A stretch of DNA of 64,000 nucleotides from Paramecium pentaurelia (taxonomy: Eukaryota; Ciliophora; Oligohymenophorea; Peniculida; Parameciidae), in NCBI GenBank assembly GCA_905183005.1, contig CAJJDO010000124.1:264120-328119 (forward strand). Reading direction: 5' to 3'. The notes below the pieces were generated by a model. The model did not search any database. It saw only the letters and a list, made by a program, of their open reading frames with translations, and was not told the DNA's origin. Made by a program: the position numbers and the translations under genes. Positions 24,529-38,200 of this stretch are shown one piece after another (position 1 is the stretch's first letter; every line of letters starts with the position of its first letter).

Positions 24529-25561
24529 ATGAGTAAAATTCCTATCTAATAGATGAAATAAATTCTTGATTAAAGAATAGATTACAATTCTCCAATTACT
24601 TAAATGGCAATGAAGAAATTGGGATTAACTCAAAGATCTTTACAAAGAATGAATTATTTTGAATACATGACATCTAATACTAGTTAACAAGATTATTTTT
24701 TATATTTACATGCTATTGCTATGAATATTCAAAAACTTCAATAAGAAATTGCTAAAATGAATTAAAAAGATAAATCAATTGATTGCACTGATACACGAAA
24801 TGTTGAAGAAATAATTGCTCTACTAGATGAAAGAATGAAACCAAAAAATCATACTAGTAGTTAACCTTGTGTAAATTCTAATAGAGATAGAACAATTGAA
24901 AGAGATGATTCATTAGTATGTGAAATGAATGCTAAATAAAAAATTATCAGATTAAAAAATTAAAGAATTAAATCTATAACAGAAAGAAATACTCTATAAT
25001 ATAATTAATAAGCTAGTCAGAATTCTATTTGTAATTCTTCAAGTCCTGAAAAATACATTTTAAAAAGTATATTATAAATTAATAAAATTAGAATTGGTTA
25101 TTTCAAATAATCAAAGTATAGCAGACTTATTTTAGAAATAATAGGCTTCAATTGATGTAAGTACAATGGAATAATTAAATGAATCAATGAGAAGACATTT
25201 ACCTGATAAAAATATTGTAATAATGACAGGGATTTAACATAGATTAAACGATCATCAAAATCAAAAGAAATCTATGGATGAGTTTATGTAAAAAATAACA
25301 AAGCTTAGAAGTCTTTCTCAATAATCCATAGATTCTGGTAGGAAATTACCAAACTTAAATATCAAATTAACAAAATAAAAGTAACCAAACGTGATTTCAA
25401 CAAAATTAGAAATGATGTTAAGAAAAGAAAAAATGATTAGAGAAGAACCATTAAAAATACATTAAGTAAAGCTAGGTAATATCATGGGTGTGATATCTAA
25501 AATACGAAATCAATAAACAAGATTGAAAATGTTTCATTAACTAAATAATGATCTTTCATGA
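24529..25561 (+). CDS. unknown protein with conserved-looking N-terminal helix repeat
   Basis: Two exons, 335 residues; intron 25067-25091 (25 nt). N-terminal MSKIPIQQMKQILDQRIDYN is followed by MAMKKLGLTQRSLQRMNYFE and a coiled coil (AIAMNIQKLQQEIAKMNQKD), then low-complexity Ser/Asn-rich and Lys/Gln-rich stretches. Basic overall, no membrane span or signal peptide. The frame is supported by the single intron that restores phase through LFQKQQASIDVSTMEQLNES. I do not recognise a domain. Its stop is 76 bp from the RPN1 stop on the other strand. Confidence 0.75.
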
Positions 25562-25636
25562 TATTTTTATTTAATTACTATCATAGATCAAATAGTTTAA
25601 TTAAAGTTACATATATATGCATACTATTATATATAA

Positions 25637-28434
25637 TCACATGCTAAAACTAGTCTTTTTACGCTATGGTTATTCAATTTCTGGTTTATAATCTGGATTC
25701 TTCTTTAAAATAACAAAGTTTTCTAAGATCATATCCTAAACTGGCATATATTCATCATTGCCTAATTCAGCTCTATTAAATAATATAATTAATATTACCT
25801 TTCTCCAGCACTAACAATAACTGGACTTGTATGAGTTTGAAATCCTGTGATTCTTTTTGGTTTACCAGCTTATCCAACTGCATCTACAGCTTATCCTACA
25901 CGTACCTAAACAGGTAGATTTTCAAGATTATCATTTAACTATATATTAAAAGATAATAATTACTGTAAAGAACATTCTTGGATACATAGCAATACCTAAA
26001 TAATAGAGTAATGTATGATTCTTTTCCAAAATCAAATTCTTAATGTCCAAACATCCATGTAAAAATGAAATAATTCCAGCAATAGCTACCTTATTCATTA
26101 AAAACTTATCAGAATAATAAGGTTAAAGTGTTAATAATCCTTTACCCATATGTAATAATCCTTATGCAATTCTCACAAGGAATAAACCATTTGAATCATT
26201 CATAAAATAAACTGCCAACCCTCTTAATTTATCAGCAATTCTAGAATTATTTGTACCTGCTCCCAATAAACCCATTGATAATGTTGCTCTATAAGATAAT
26301 TCTTAATCTCTGTCATGAGCCAACTTAAGAAGTAAGTCCATAGGTTAAATCTTAGGATTCGATATCTAAATAATTAATATAAAATAATATATACATTAAT
26401 TAAAGCTACAGCCAAAGGAATTGCTCTCTTGACTTCCACATCTGAAAATTACAATATATGTTAGAAAATTCTATAGACCATTTCACTACCAACATCTTCA
26501 CTGCTAGCTATCAAGGCAATTCCTAAAATAGCAACTTATTGAAGTTCATAATTCTTGTCTATCTTAGTTCCCTTATCATCAGATGTCACTTCTGAACAAT
26601 AACCAAGTAGCTCCTAAACTTTCAATACATTTCCTGTTGATGCATATGCAAGTGAAGTTAAGGTGACTTTTGCATATTTACTAATCTTGTGAGGAATTAC
26701 AGCAAGTGATTCAATTACTATATCTGCTGCTTCAGCCTAACCAAGATAGAGTAATCCTAATCCAACTGCAAAATATCTTGAAATAGATATATCCAATTAT
26801 GATTCTGGTCTTTCCAACATTGTTTAAACAATAGCATTTGCAACTTCATCATTACATTTACCAACAAATATTAAACCTAAAGATAATGCAGCCATAGCAG
26901 CTAATTCAACACTATCTGCTGTCTCAATAAGTACACTTATCAATTACTCTTATAATTCTACTCTTGCTGAACCTGCATAAGCTAATCCTAATCCCATAAC
27001 AGCTCCAATCTTAACCTAAACCTCAGGACTTTCCAATTATGCTAATAACATGGCTTAAGCTGGTTAATTTTCATCTACAATTCCACTGCAAAATAACCCA
27101 AATCCTATACAACCACCTGCTCTTGTATAGATATCACTTAAATCAAAATATTCAGATATTTATTCTGTTCCATTATCAATATTCCATAAATTGATTAATC
27201 CAATACTAGCAACAGCTGCAATTGCTGTATGATCATTTTTCACATTATTCAACCATGGATTTTCTTTATTGCCCATCAATGCATCTTTCTTGAATCCTGC
27301 ATTAACAAATCCATTGCAATATGTAGCTGCTAAATTTTTTTGGATTTATTCAAAATTAGCTTCTTTATTCTTCTCTTCTAAATGAGCCTTATAAACTTGA
27401 TCTGGAGTCTTAGGCTCTAATACTTCTAAATCTTTAGCCAAATTTATGTAGAATTAACTCAAGTATTGATTTGCTGCAATCTTTTTCAAAGTCTCATCAT
27501 TAATAATTCCTTCATCAATTTAATATCTATGTCTAGCTAATTAAAATGCTAATTGTTTTTTTATTATTGCATCTTAACATGCTTCAAATACTTATTCAAC
27601 CTTTCCTGGTTTATCTATACGTAATGCAATTCTCAAAGCATTAGTGTATTCGTTAACTTTCATACAAATATTAAAGGCAGTAACAAGTAATGTATCTAAT
27701 TCATCTTAATCTGAACAAAATGGAACTATACTCAATAAGTAAACCAAAATTCTTTATATATTTACTTGATTCACAAACTAATTATAAGATATAAAGTCAA
27801 TACTTATTCTATTTTTTACAATTAATCAACTTCACTTAATAAATCAATTGCATCATGTTCTGAATTATGATCCATAAAATATGGAATTATTTCATCTACT
27901 AAAAACAGTAAATCATCAGCTCCCTCTTACTTTTGTAACCTTATTTAGAATTCTGATCCAATATTAGCAGCTAAATGACTTAGATACTCATGTCCCCAAA
28001 ATTTGAATTCCTCTAATGTTCCCTCCTATAGATAAAGCAATGAATCTCTATCACCTCCATAAGTCATTGCCAACACAGATAAAAAATCTGCCAATTATTT
28101 CTATATTTTAGATACTACACTTATACTTTAAATCTTGATGTCTCCAATCCATTGTAAAACTCAACCAATTTACCATAAGATTCCTTTAAGAATTTGAATG
28201 GCTTTGGTACTGAAGTCATTGAAGTTGTTGCTGAACGTACCTCTGTCTTTAATTTCTCTAAACTTTCTGGATTATTTTAAATGATCTCATCTACATATTA
28301 TTCCAATCTATTCTTCAACTCAAGATCCTATTCTGACTAAAATTATGTTTTATTTTCATCATTACCAATTGTACTACCTATTTTCCTGGCTTTTTTTAGG
28401 CTTATTTATCTAATGACACTTTCTTCTCTTCCAT
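25637..28434 (-). CDS. RPN1: 26S proteasome regulatory subunit RPN1 (PSMD2)
   Basis: Seven exons, 878 residues; introns 28337-28365, 28100-28125, 27778-27803, 26366-26394, 25939-25963 and 25773-25798. RPN1 is the base subunit that docks ubiquitin receptors and shuttle factors (UBL proteins) on the proteasome. Signatures: TTSMTSVPKPFKFLKESYGK, the PC-repeat toroid (AAVASIGLINLWN, CIGFGLFCSGIVDENQ, IGAVMGLGLAYAGSAR, AMAALSLGLIFVGK, VGLGLLYLGQAEA) and the C-terminal GFQTHTSPVIVSAGERAELG plus NFVILKKNPDYKPE. Length matches human and yeast RPN1 (about 900-990). Coordinates close in frame exactly. Confidence 0.97.
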
Positions 28435-28513
28435 GTTTTGAATTCTAAAAAAAATTTAATTTATTTAGCTAACACCAGTATGTTTGAGATTTTATATAAT
28501 ATATGTATTATGT

Positions 28514-30883
28514 TCAATAATAGAATGTATTCTTCATCTTTGAACTGATCTCTTCTTCCTCTTTCAAGTGAGTCCTAATATTAATTAATATTTTGGAAGT
28601 ACTTAAACACTTGCAATTTCTTGTTTAACAAATTATAGATTTTAAGTTTCTTTCGTATAAATGATTCCAAATTTCCCACATATGTATCAACATCATAATC
28701 TACAATGCCTACTCCTTAAATAGATTGAATCAATTCACTTTCCTATTACAACAATTTTGCATCTTCCTATTAATATATAAAAAAATATTTATACTTTTAT
28801 AGCAGCCATATGAATATTTAGTATTTCATCTTATTCTTCTAAAATTGTATTAACTTTCTCATGAAAATCAAAAAATTCATTTCCATTTCCATTAGCATTA
28901 TTTTATTCATTTTTCATCATAGTTTCTTTCATACATCTAACATCTTCTTTAACTTATCCATTTTTTTTGTTAACTAATTCTTCAGCAGCTACCTCATCAT
29001 CTGAATCTTCTTGTACTGAATTTATTCTTTTAGATTATTTAGGTGGAACAGGTTGAGATTTTGGTTTTTCTTTATCTGGTCCTTGAGATTAGTTTTTCTT
29101 TAAATTAGCAGCATTTTGATTATTCTAATTTCGAGTATCATTAATCTTAGGTAATTATAAAGGAGTATTTTATTTATCTTATTATGATTATTTATTATTA
29201 TTATTGTTGTTGTTGTTGTTGTAATTATTGTTATTATTATTATTATTGTTATTATTATTATTGTTATTATTATTATTGTTATTATTATTTTCTTAAGATT
29301 TATTATCATATGCATATTATTATTGCTGTCTGTAAAGTAATTCTTCATTTGATACTTCACGTTCTTCCAATTATACTTTAGCTTAATTTGATTTATCTTT
29401 TAATCGATCAGCATATCTAAGTGTATTCAATGAATGATCGGCAGATGAGCTTCCTGGACTAATACATGCAATCATAATAATTCTAGATTTATTTGATTTA
29501 GCTGTGAATGAATCTCTCAAAACTAAAGTTAATTTAGAAGCTCTAAATGGTACATGACCTTAACTTGAATCCATAGCTCTTATACACTCCTTCAATGCTA
29601 AAAGACTTTTATTGATTTCAGCTCCTTCCAATCTTCTTTATCGATTGTTCGATTGAGTATCTTAAGCTCTTTCTGATCCTGCTAAATCAACTAAGATGAG
29701 TTTTCCCATATCAGCATAGCCTTATCTTATCATAATTTGACAAATAGAGTGAGATCTTGATGATGTATCATTTGCAACAGTTGCATGAGTAGTTCTAACA
29801 GAGTTTGCAAGTTCCATAAGTTAAAATAATTCATTTTCAGATTCACAAGGTCTTTCAATCAGTCCTTAAACTTGAATATTATTATTTTTATCTTCTAATA
29901 TTTATAAAGGTGCCTTATTATTCAATAAATCATAACATTTTCCTCCATATATTTCAAAGAATGATACAACAATCTTGAATTATGGAGAAGCATTAATTAA
30001 TTTGTATAGATCTATTACTAATAATTCTTGAATGCTCTTCATTGTATATGTTTTACCAGAACCTGTTTATCCATAAGCAAAACATGTGACTACTCCTTAA
30101 TTGACTAACAATTCCATTAATGGTGCCAAACTTACATCATATATATCCTTTCCTTATTCTACTTCACTGAATGTATTATCAAATTAAAAATCATGATTTT
30201 CAACATATTTTGTAATACCATCTACTTTTAATTTTGATTCATGTACTCGAATCATAGGATTAGCACAACTGATTGCATCTATTTCTCCAGCTACTTCTTC
30301 TTTCTTAAAAATTGGTCTCTTTCTAACACATACACATAATTTTATATTTTATGTTGTTTAATGCTCTTATATCAATCCACCTTTAAGTCTGCTTTTATCA
30401 ATCATCAATTCAAATTCTATATCAACATTTTTACCTAATATTTAATTATACTCTTCTCTTTCAGCCTTTTCCCTCTTCATTTCTTACATATTTTTTCTAC
30501 GTTCCTCCCTTTATTATTCCATTTTTTTTATATTATCAACCACAGAGCCTTTTGGAGGTTGTGGTGGTTAGAAAACAGGTGCTTGTTATTGTTATGGTGC
30601 TGATTCGCATTTGCTTACTTCAATCCCTTTGAAAAGATTAACAATATCAATACCATTTGCCTTCTTTAATCTTTCTAATTTTTCTTGCTTTGTTCCATAT
30701 ACACCTAACCCTTTAGCTTTAAGTTATGCGACAACTTCTTCATCACTTAATTTATTCAAAGCCTATTCTTTTTTATTTAATTATCCTTCACGTTAAGCCT
30801 TTAAACGATCTAAGATGCAATATAATCCTACCTCTTTCTTTTTGTGCCTATACTGATAACTATTATTATTTTGGCTACTGCAT
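28514..30883 (-). CDS. kinesin-13 with N-terminal SAP domain and poly-Asn tract
   Basis: Four exons, 763 residues; introns 30810-30831 (22 nt), 28767-28794 (28) and 28575-28602 (28). Kinesin-13s depolymerise microtubule ends and set ciliary and spindle length. After a short start comes a SAP motif (LSDEEVVAQLKAKGLGVYG), usually a nucleic-acid-binding helix pair. The motor follows: VCVRKRPIFKKEE, HDFQFDNTFSE, the P-loop AYGQTGSGKTYTMKS, switch I NDTSSRSH and switch II LVDLAGSERAQDT. The class-specific KVDGITKYVENHDF and a neck before the motor indicate kinesin-13. Behind the motor is an Asn tract and a C-terminal coil ending MKNTFYY. Stop is 79 bp upstream of RPN1's start. Confidence 0.92.
29190..29290 (-). 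repeat. AAT/AAC trinucleotide repeat encoding poly-asparagine
   Basis: About 100 bp of interrupted (AAT/AAC)n on the minus strand, inside the kinesin-13 gene after the motor domain. It codes roughly 30 asparagines broken by a Tyr. The AAC interruptions would stabilise it against slippage. On the plus strand it gives spurious Tyr/Cys-rich ORFs. Confidence 0.9.
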
Positions 30884-31444
30884 TGCTTTGAAAATTTGAA
30901 TTATTTATAATAAATATAAAAACAGTTTATCAATATACTAATATATTTTAAGAAATTATTAAAATAGCCTTTGTTATTCAAATACATACTATGTTTAAAA
31001 TTCATGTTAATAGACACTAATATAAATATGGAAAAATATATAACAAGTCTAATAAAGTCTACTCTCATTCTATTTTATATAATCAATTTAATATAAATAA
31101 CCATATTAATATTAAATCAGATTCAATTATAGTTTATATCCCTAAATTATTTTAAAGAATACACCTTTTATTTTCAATAAAGGATTCTATGTTAAGCTAA
31201 TGACTTAAATCGATTTTTTTAATATTTTTTGACTATTTGGATTTGATAGTGTTTAACTTTAAAAAATTTTAAATTTTGTTAAAAATTAACTATTGATGTA
31301 AAATTTTGATAAAAATATATAGATTTTTTTTATTATCAAAATTTATTTGCTTCTTAGGTTCTAATAAATAATTTCATCATATATTTTATTACAATTTTGC
31401 AATTAAAGCAATTAAACTTTCGATTTTATTATTTATAATTTCTT
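30884..31444. other. AT-rich divergent spacer
   Basis: 561 bp between the kinesin-13 start and the next rightward gene. No supported gene, RNA or repeat. Confidence 0.5.
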
Positions 31445-32934
31445 ATGTTAAATAAGTATACCTTATAATTCAAAGACAACATATTAGAATAAAAATATTA
31501 GGAGTTTTAATTGTAGTAAAAGAGGAAGCCATTACTATAAAAAGTGATTTTTACTACTTTTCTTATAATTATAGCTAAATCAATTTCTTCCATATTAAAC
31601 TTTAGTTTAAAAGAGGTATATTTTACGATTGGTTACTTTGTTGGTAATGTAATCCTCATTATAATTCTAAAATGTTAACCCTAATTGATTAGATGGGCTT
31701 TGATGATCATCAACTATATACTTTTATTTATTTATTCTGATCCTGATTAGGGGTAAACTCAATATCATTATTAACTTTCTTCAGCTTTGATTGTTTCAGT
31801 TTAATTCATAGTAATGAGGACTGGAGATTTTATTGATGCTTTAGTGTAAGTAGTATCATTTTATTCATTTTATTTAATATGTTTTCTACTATACTAACCA
31901 AATTTTTCTGTTTCAGTAGCACTTGCAACATGTTTACTTACGTTTTTACTTATAATCACATTTTATGAGAATGTTTCAGCTGAAAGATCTAAGTTTTAGC
32001 TTACAATAATTGATGATAAATGGGATGAAATTCTTTAAAATATGATTGTTGAACCCTGCATTATATTCAATTTTAATTAATTTTAAAGCTCTTTTGTTTT
32101 TAAGAAGTCAATTGATTTTATATATACAATAGAGACAACTGATGAATTAAAATAATTTCTAAGAAATTCAAAGGTGAATTTAGATTAGAAAATAAATTTA
32201 GAAGATTTTCTATTTAAAAAGGTATAATAAATTAAAAAAGATAATATTTAATTATGGAATCAAAAACTAACTATTTATTATCAAAAGAAAGTTCATGATG
32301 TCTTTTACTCTATACTTTAAGAAACATCTCCAATAGTATTAATAAAGGTTTAGTAATTTAAATTCATTAATTAAGAAAAAGATTCTGATTTAGAAAATAA
32401 GTATTAATACAAATACAAAATCTTGATCAAAAGTATTTTATTATAATTAAAATTAATTGGTTAATTTTAATTTCCTAATCTAAATACTATATTTAAGATA
32501 TTAATATATCATTACTTACTTGAGAAAATTAATAGCAAATCAATTAAATTGATAAAAATAGATAAAATGTTTAATTAATTGAAATTAATTTATCCATAGA
32601 AACAAATATCTGTTGAAAACTTATAATTAGGAACTCCATTATTTGGGTAAAGAGATTCACTTTGTTTAATTTTGATGGAAGTTTTTGAAACAATGCTATC
32701 AAAGTAAATTCATGTAAGAATAATTAATTATGAATGCTCTACGAAATTTTTCATATATGGAATTCTCAATTAAAGAGCAAAAGATAAATTATTATCGAGA
32801 CTTAATTTTTATTAAAGAAACTTATAAATTATTGAGATTACTGATCTATGTATTATAATCAATTTAATAATTTAGGTGTTAAATTAGTTGTTATATAAGA
32901 TGTTTAATCTTTAGACTGGATTATATAGAAATGA
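31445..32934 (+). CDS. multi-pass membrane protein, sensor-kinase-like and degenerate
   Basis: Two exons, 487 residues; intron 32850-32875 (26 nt) whose removal gives the C-terminus VKLVVIQDVQSLDWIIQK. The N-terminal third has about five membrane spans (VIFTTFLIIIAKSISSIL, YFVGNVILIIILK, ALMIINYILLFIY, VSFYSFYLICFLLY, VALATCLLTFLLIITFY). The cytosolic part begins with a PAS-like strand pattern (ILQNMIVEPCIIFNFN) and ends with a segment resembling an ATPase-like lobe (PLFGQRDSLCLILMEVFETM). The overall plan recalls ciliate membrane histidine-kinase-like proteins, but H-box, N-box and G-box residues are not evident, so catalysis is doubtful. Assignment is tentative. Confidence 0.7.
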
Positions 32935-33029
32935 AATTATATGTCTTTATATATATTATTTTTTAATTCATTGTAAAAATGTTTTAAATTAATATTAATA
33001 ATAATAAGTTATTTATTTTTTAAATTCAA

Positions 33030-36000
33030 ATGGCAGATTATAATGAAAGTTCAAATCTTTAATTTGAAGACGATTTTTGTAAAATTTTCAATACGGTAAG
33101 TAAATAATAACTAAATGATGTAAATTTGAATTAATTAGGGACTTTAAATACGAGGAATGTAAAATATTTACAAATTTCATTAAAATCATTGAATTTGAAT
33201 TCGAAATAATTTTAAGATAAATCAATTAAATTGAATGTAAAATTACCAATGATAAGAAATAATACTATTGAATATCAAATACATTAGACATATGATATAG
33301 GAAAAAATGGAAAATCATTAATGTTTAATGCATAATTTAGATCTAATTTCTAATTGACAGAAAATAGTTTAGGATAAATAAATTAAGCTGTTATCTATTT
33401 TCAAGTATTTTCATTAGATGTAGAGATTGGAAAAGCTGAATTTTTACTTTCAACAATGATTCTAGATGGACTTAGATGTTTTACTTATTAAATTCCAATC
33501 TAATAATTAGCATAAGTATAAAACAAAAACAATAAGAAGGGAAAGGTTGATAAATTAATAGAAACAGGATAATTAGAATTCGAAATCTAATTGTAAGATA
33601 TTGATGCTAGAAGTCAATAAATTGAATAATCTCCTAAAAAGGAAATTGATATTGAAGAATAAGTCTAGAAGATTTATGAAAAAGTTACTGAATAAAATTA
33701 AAAGGAAAAAGATAAAAAAAGATAATTTAAATAATAATAGGAAGAAGAAATGAATCAATAATTGATTTCTTAACTTTAATCATTCTAATTATATTTAAAT
33801 ATAGGAAAATTGATACATTTAAATTAAGTACTATGCTAAGAGAAAATTGAAGATGAGTAAATCAATTTATATTTAAAATTTAAATCATATGGAACTTAAG
33901 AAATTAATTAAACTCCAACAAATTGGAATACATCTAAATGGTTTATTAATTATAATGTTAGATGTCCTATTACAATTACATCATTAAATAAGATGGAGAA
34001 TTTCCCATGGATTCTTGAATTATGGGCTAAACATACTTAAACAAATTAAGATATTTTAGTTGGAATAGCAAGATTATCATTAACAGCTATAAGTGCTCTT
34101 ATACTTAATTCAAATCCATTAGTTGTTATTTAAACTCTCAGAAGCAATTTATCACCATAAATACTATTTGATGAAGACATTCCATTTGAAGATTTAAGAA
34201 CTAAATAAACAATGGCAATAATTAAATTAAAATTAGCTTTCGGAACAAATCCTTAAATTAATAAACTACTTAATTCTGAAATAACTTATGTTGATGAATC
34301 TATTGATGAAGAACCAGAAGAAGCTCCTATTGACAATATTAATGAACCTGAAAAATAACCTGAACCTCCATAAATAGAATAGCCATTAGTTTATGAAAAG
34401 ATTCCATTATAAGAATGTCTAATCACAACTTTAAATAAAATTAGTTAAACTATTCGTATTTTACCTAAAGAATAATTTATCTTAATTGATGAATTTATAG
34501 ATATTGTTTTATAACTTTGTGGATTAAATTTTAATAAGAGAATGATTACTTCACTTTCTCAATATTTATAATTTGATTAATCAACTTTGGATTGGCATAT
34601 ATTTTTATAAAGTTGGTAAGCATTTACTAATTATAAGAAATAATTAAAATTAAATTATACAAAAATTTATGCCAATTTTTATTAATAGGCTTTGAAAATA
34701 TTTCCAAGTATTAATGCTTTTGAACGAGACTTACCACATGGAGCATTTGGATTAGTACATAGATAATAACTTAAAGAATATTTATTAAGTTGTAAAGGTG
34801 GTAACATACCTTCAGGACCTTCTTTCTCAGCTATTACTATCAATTCTGTATTTGAAACATTGGAAGTTAATAGTGATGATTAAATATAAATCTCAGATTT
34901 AGTAGATTATTTAAGATAATTTGAAGTACAAGGAGAAATATCAAAAATCTATGCTCCAATCTTTTAATTAGCTTAGATTATTGAAAAGAATATGCAAATT
35001 TGGATACGTAACAATAAATAACAAATGGATGATTATATAAATAATAGGGAATTCTAATAGGAATTAAGAGCTTAAAATATTATGGAAATATTTTAGGAAT
35101 TAGGATTGAATTGCACATTACTTGATGCAGTAGCTATTATGAATTAGATTGGTGATTATAACAATGTTGAAAATTAGGATGGATAAAAAGTCTGTACAGA
35201 AATTGCTTTTTGGAAATATATTGATTGGTTATATTAAAATGAAATTGAAGTGAAAGAACCTTCTAGTCCTATAGCTGTTCCATAACCAAAAGTTAATGGA
35301 ATAAAAAAACCATAACCTATAGATTTTTAATTTTTAGAAACTCAATTCATTATAGATTTTATTTAATTGACATATATAGATGGAGAAAAATATCAATTGT
35401 AAATTTAATTGGAAAATACAGGATTAAGTGTTACTACACCTAAGACATCAATATTAAAATCTACTTTTTATGAGAATGGTCAAATTCCTCTAAATATGAG
35501 AGCTATTTGTACTTTAAGTGATAAATTCTCTCATGATTTTAGAAAGACTCTACATGATAGAATGGAATTTTCAGGATTAAGTATTGTGTTATTTAAAGAT
35601 AATCATGTATTTAGAGGAAGTCTAGCAAGTGAAGAAATACTTACTATAGAAAATGAAAAGGAGACATTTTTTGTTTAATTATTTGATGAAGTTAAAGGAA
35701 TGGATGCAACTCTAATTGAATTTAAAATGAGCATTAAGTAATAAGTAAAAGATGAAAAACCAAAAGAGGGATTTCAATTATTTAATGCAGAAGGTCAAAT
35801 TCAATAGGAAGCTCAAATTACTTAAGAAGAGATCTTAAATATTCTTAAACCAGAAATAATGCATACTTTCAGGATCAATATAAAATAAATAAATTGGTAT
35901 AAGAATTTAAAGTTTAATTCCTTAAAAGTAAAATTATCTTTGGCTACAGATAAGAAGATATTAAAAGAAGCTATTCCATGTTTTACAAGTGATGATTTTA

Positions 36001-38129
36001 ATGATGATTTTGATATTGTTGTAGAATATCAAGTGAAGTGTGATTAAGTATTAGCAACTTAATTATCTAAATGTCACTTATAAATTTAATTACTTTTGAA
36101 TTGCAATTCATAAAATAAATCACTTATTGGTTATTTACCCATAAAACCATTATTTGAAGAAAGCAAAGTAACAGGAGAAATTCCATTAGATGATAGTGTG
36201 ACAGGTGCATTTATTTGTACATTGAATTTAGATACAGTTTATACAACTGATTAAATAGTAGAGTAGATTGTTAAAGTGGAAGAGAAACTCAAATTTTAAA
36301 AGAAGATTATCATTCGTATTATGGAATTGATTTTACTTGATTACAAAAATGAATTAGGAGAGATCTATTTTATGTTAGTTGATCCTTTAAATATGTCTGA
36401 ATCTTATGAAGTAAGGCCCAATACTCCTTCAATTTTAAACACTCAAGATTGTATATTCATTTTATCTGATAGTGAATTATAAAGTGATGTAGTAGAATTA
36501 TAAGTTAGATCAGTAATGTTGGGAGAAGATAAGATAATAGGTAATGTATCAATTTAATTAAAACAATTAAATAATGAGGGTATATTTGGGGAAAGCAATT
36601 ATTTAAGAGTAGACACAAAAGTTTCATCATTAGAAATTGCTGCTAGAGTAGGTGTTAAAGTAATTTATATTTGTGCTAAAGAAACAAGTAATGATAATTA
36701 TTTGAATGCTTTTAAATATCCAGCAATAAAGGAATTAGAGAATTAATAGAATATTGAATAATACTTAAGAAATAAATTATAGTTTTCATTTTCTGAAATT
36801 AACTTTTTGATGTCTTTAATAAAAAATGATATATTTTCAACTTCTATATTGAAACCTTTAGAATTATAGGCTGAACAATCAATAATTATTGATTTATTGA
36901 AGGAATTTACATTTTATGATTCAGATTAATTAAGATATGTTAATCCCAATATTTTAGTAACAATATTTGGTTACTTTAATTTACCAGATCATAGAGATTA
37001 ATTTATTTAATAAATACACAAGAGAATGCCAAATGATTTTTAATGTCCTTCTAATCAATTTGATTATTTGACATTTTTAGCTCATTTACAAAAGTGTATT
37101 CCTAATGTTACTCCTTTATTTAAGATAGATATGTAAGGACCTATTTAACATGAAGTTTAATAAGTAATTAAGAAAAGTCCCATAAAATAAAATGAAGAAA
37201 CAATTCCAAAATTAAATTATAAATAAATGCATTTTCATTTTGAATGTGGAAGAAATTTAAATGCTTTAACAAAAAGAATTCCAAATTCAATATTAAAATT
37301 TCCATAATTAGATCAGGAATCAAAAGTTTTTCATTGTTAAGCAAATCCATAATATGATGCATTAATAAGTGTAGATGTTTAAAAATTAAAAAATTTATAA
37401 GTATAAATATTTGATAAAAAATATTCAGTGGATGAAAAAGAGTTTTATAAATATAATTTAATTGGTTAAGCTACTATTTATTTTGATTAAATCAATCAAT
37501 AATTTCCATAAGTAATTTAATTACAATTAGAAAATTAAGAACATAGTTTTAATTAAACAAATACTATTCCTTATCTTAATATTAAAATTTGGACTGATAA
37601 TGAAGAAATAGTACCTTAAATAGTTAAAAAATCACCAACTAAACCAGTTGTTTAAACATCTAAAGAAACTGTACGTAGATTAGTATTTGATATAGAAAAT
37701 AATGAGAATGATTCTGGTAAGGATAATGCAACAATAAAGAATTTAGAGAAAGAATTAGAAGAATATTTGAAATCTCTCAAAAAAAAGAGAGAAGAATAAC
37801 CAGATACAACTACACAAAAAAATGAGGATTAAAAATCAAAAGAATAGCCTAAATAATAACAATAAGATAGTGATGGAAATAGCAATTAAGGTAAAAAATA
37901 ATAGCCTAAAAAAATTGAAAAGATGAAACCTTAAGCATATTCTTCTTCAGGTTCTTCTTCTCATTAGAATCCACCTAAAAGTTCTTCTTCAGGAAACAGA
38001 TTAGAGAAAATAGATGAAAAATTACCAATTAATGGAGCTGAATTAAAAAGGATAGAGAAAATACTTAGATTAAATAATCTACCTATTGATAAATATGATT
38101 CACTATAAGATGATTCAGATTATGAATGA
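33030..38129 (+). CDS. giant multi-C2-domain protein, C2CD3-like (centriole/basal body)
   Basis: One uninterrupted frame of 1,699 codons. Several segments look like C2 beta-sandwiches: YLKFKSYGTQEINQ with WNTSKWFINYNVRCPI and PWILELWAKHTQTNQDILVG; LKLAFGTNPQINK; a later series around VYTTDQIVEQIVK and RIMELILLDYKNELGEIYFM. A helical block (SAITINSVFETLEVNSDDQI) looks EF-hand-like. The C-terminal 250 residues are Lys/Gln/Ser-rich and disordered. Many tandem divergent C2s in a very long protein suggest C2CD3, which elongates centrioles, or another basal-body scaffold. The identification is by architecture only. Two reading-through introns of 3n length cannot be excluded near 33098-33140. Confidence 0.85.
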
Positions 38130-38200
38130 TTTTTTTAATTGTTTAAAATAATATTTTGATTATTAATCTAAAATAATTTTGTGTTTAATAAATAAAAATA

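Noticed and set aside
29184..29381. Plus-strand Tyr/Cys-rich ORF
   Set aside because: It is the complement of the AAT/AAC repeat that codes poly-Asn in kinesin-13.
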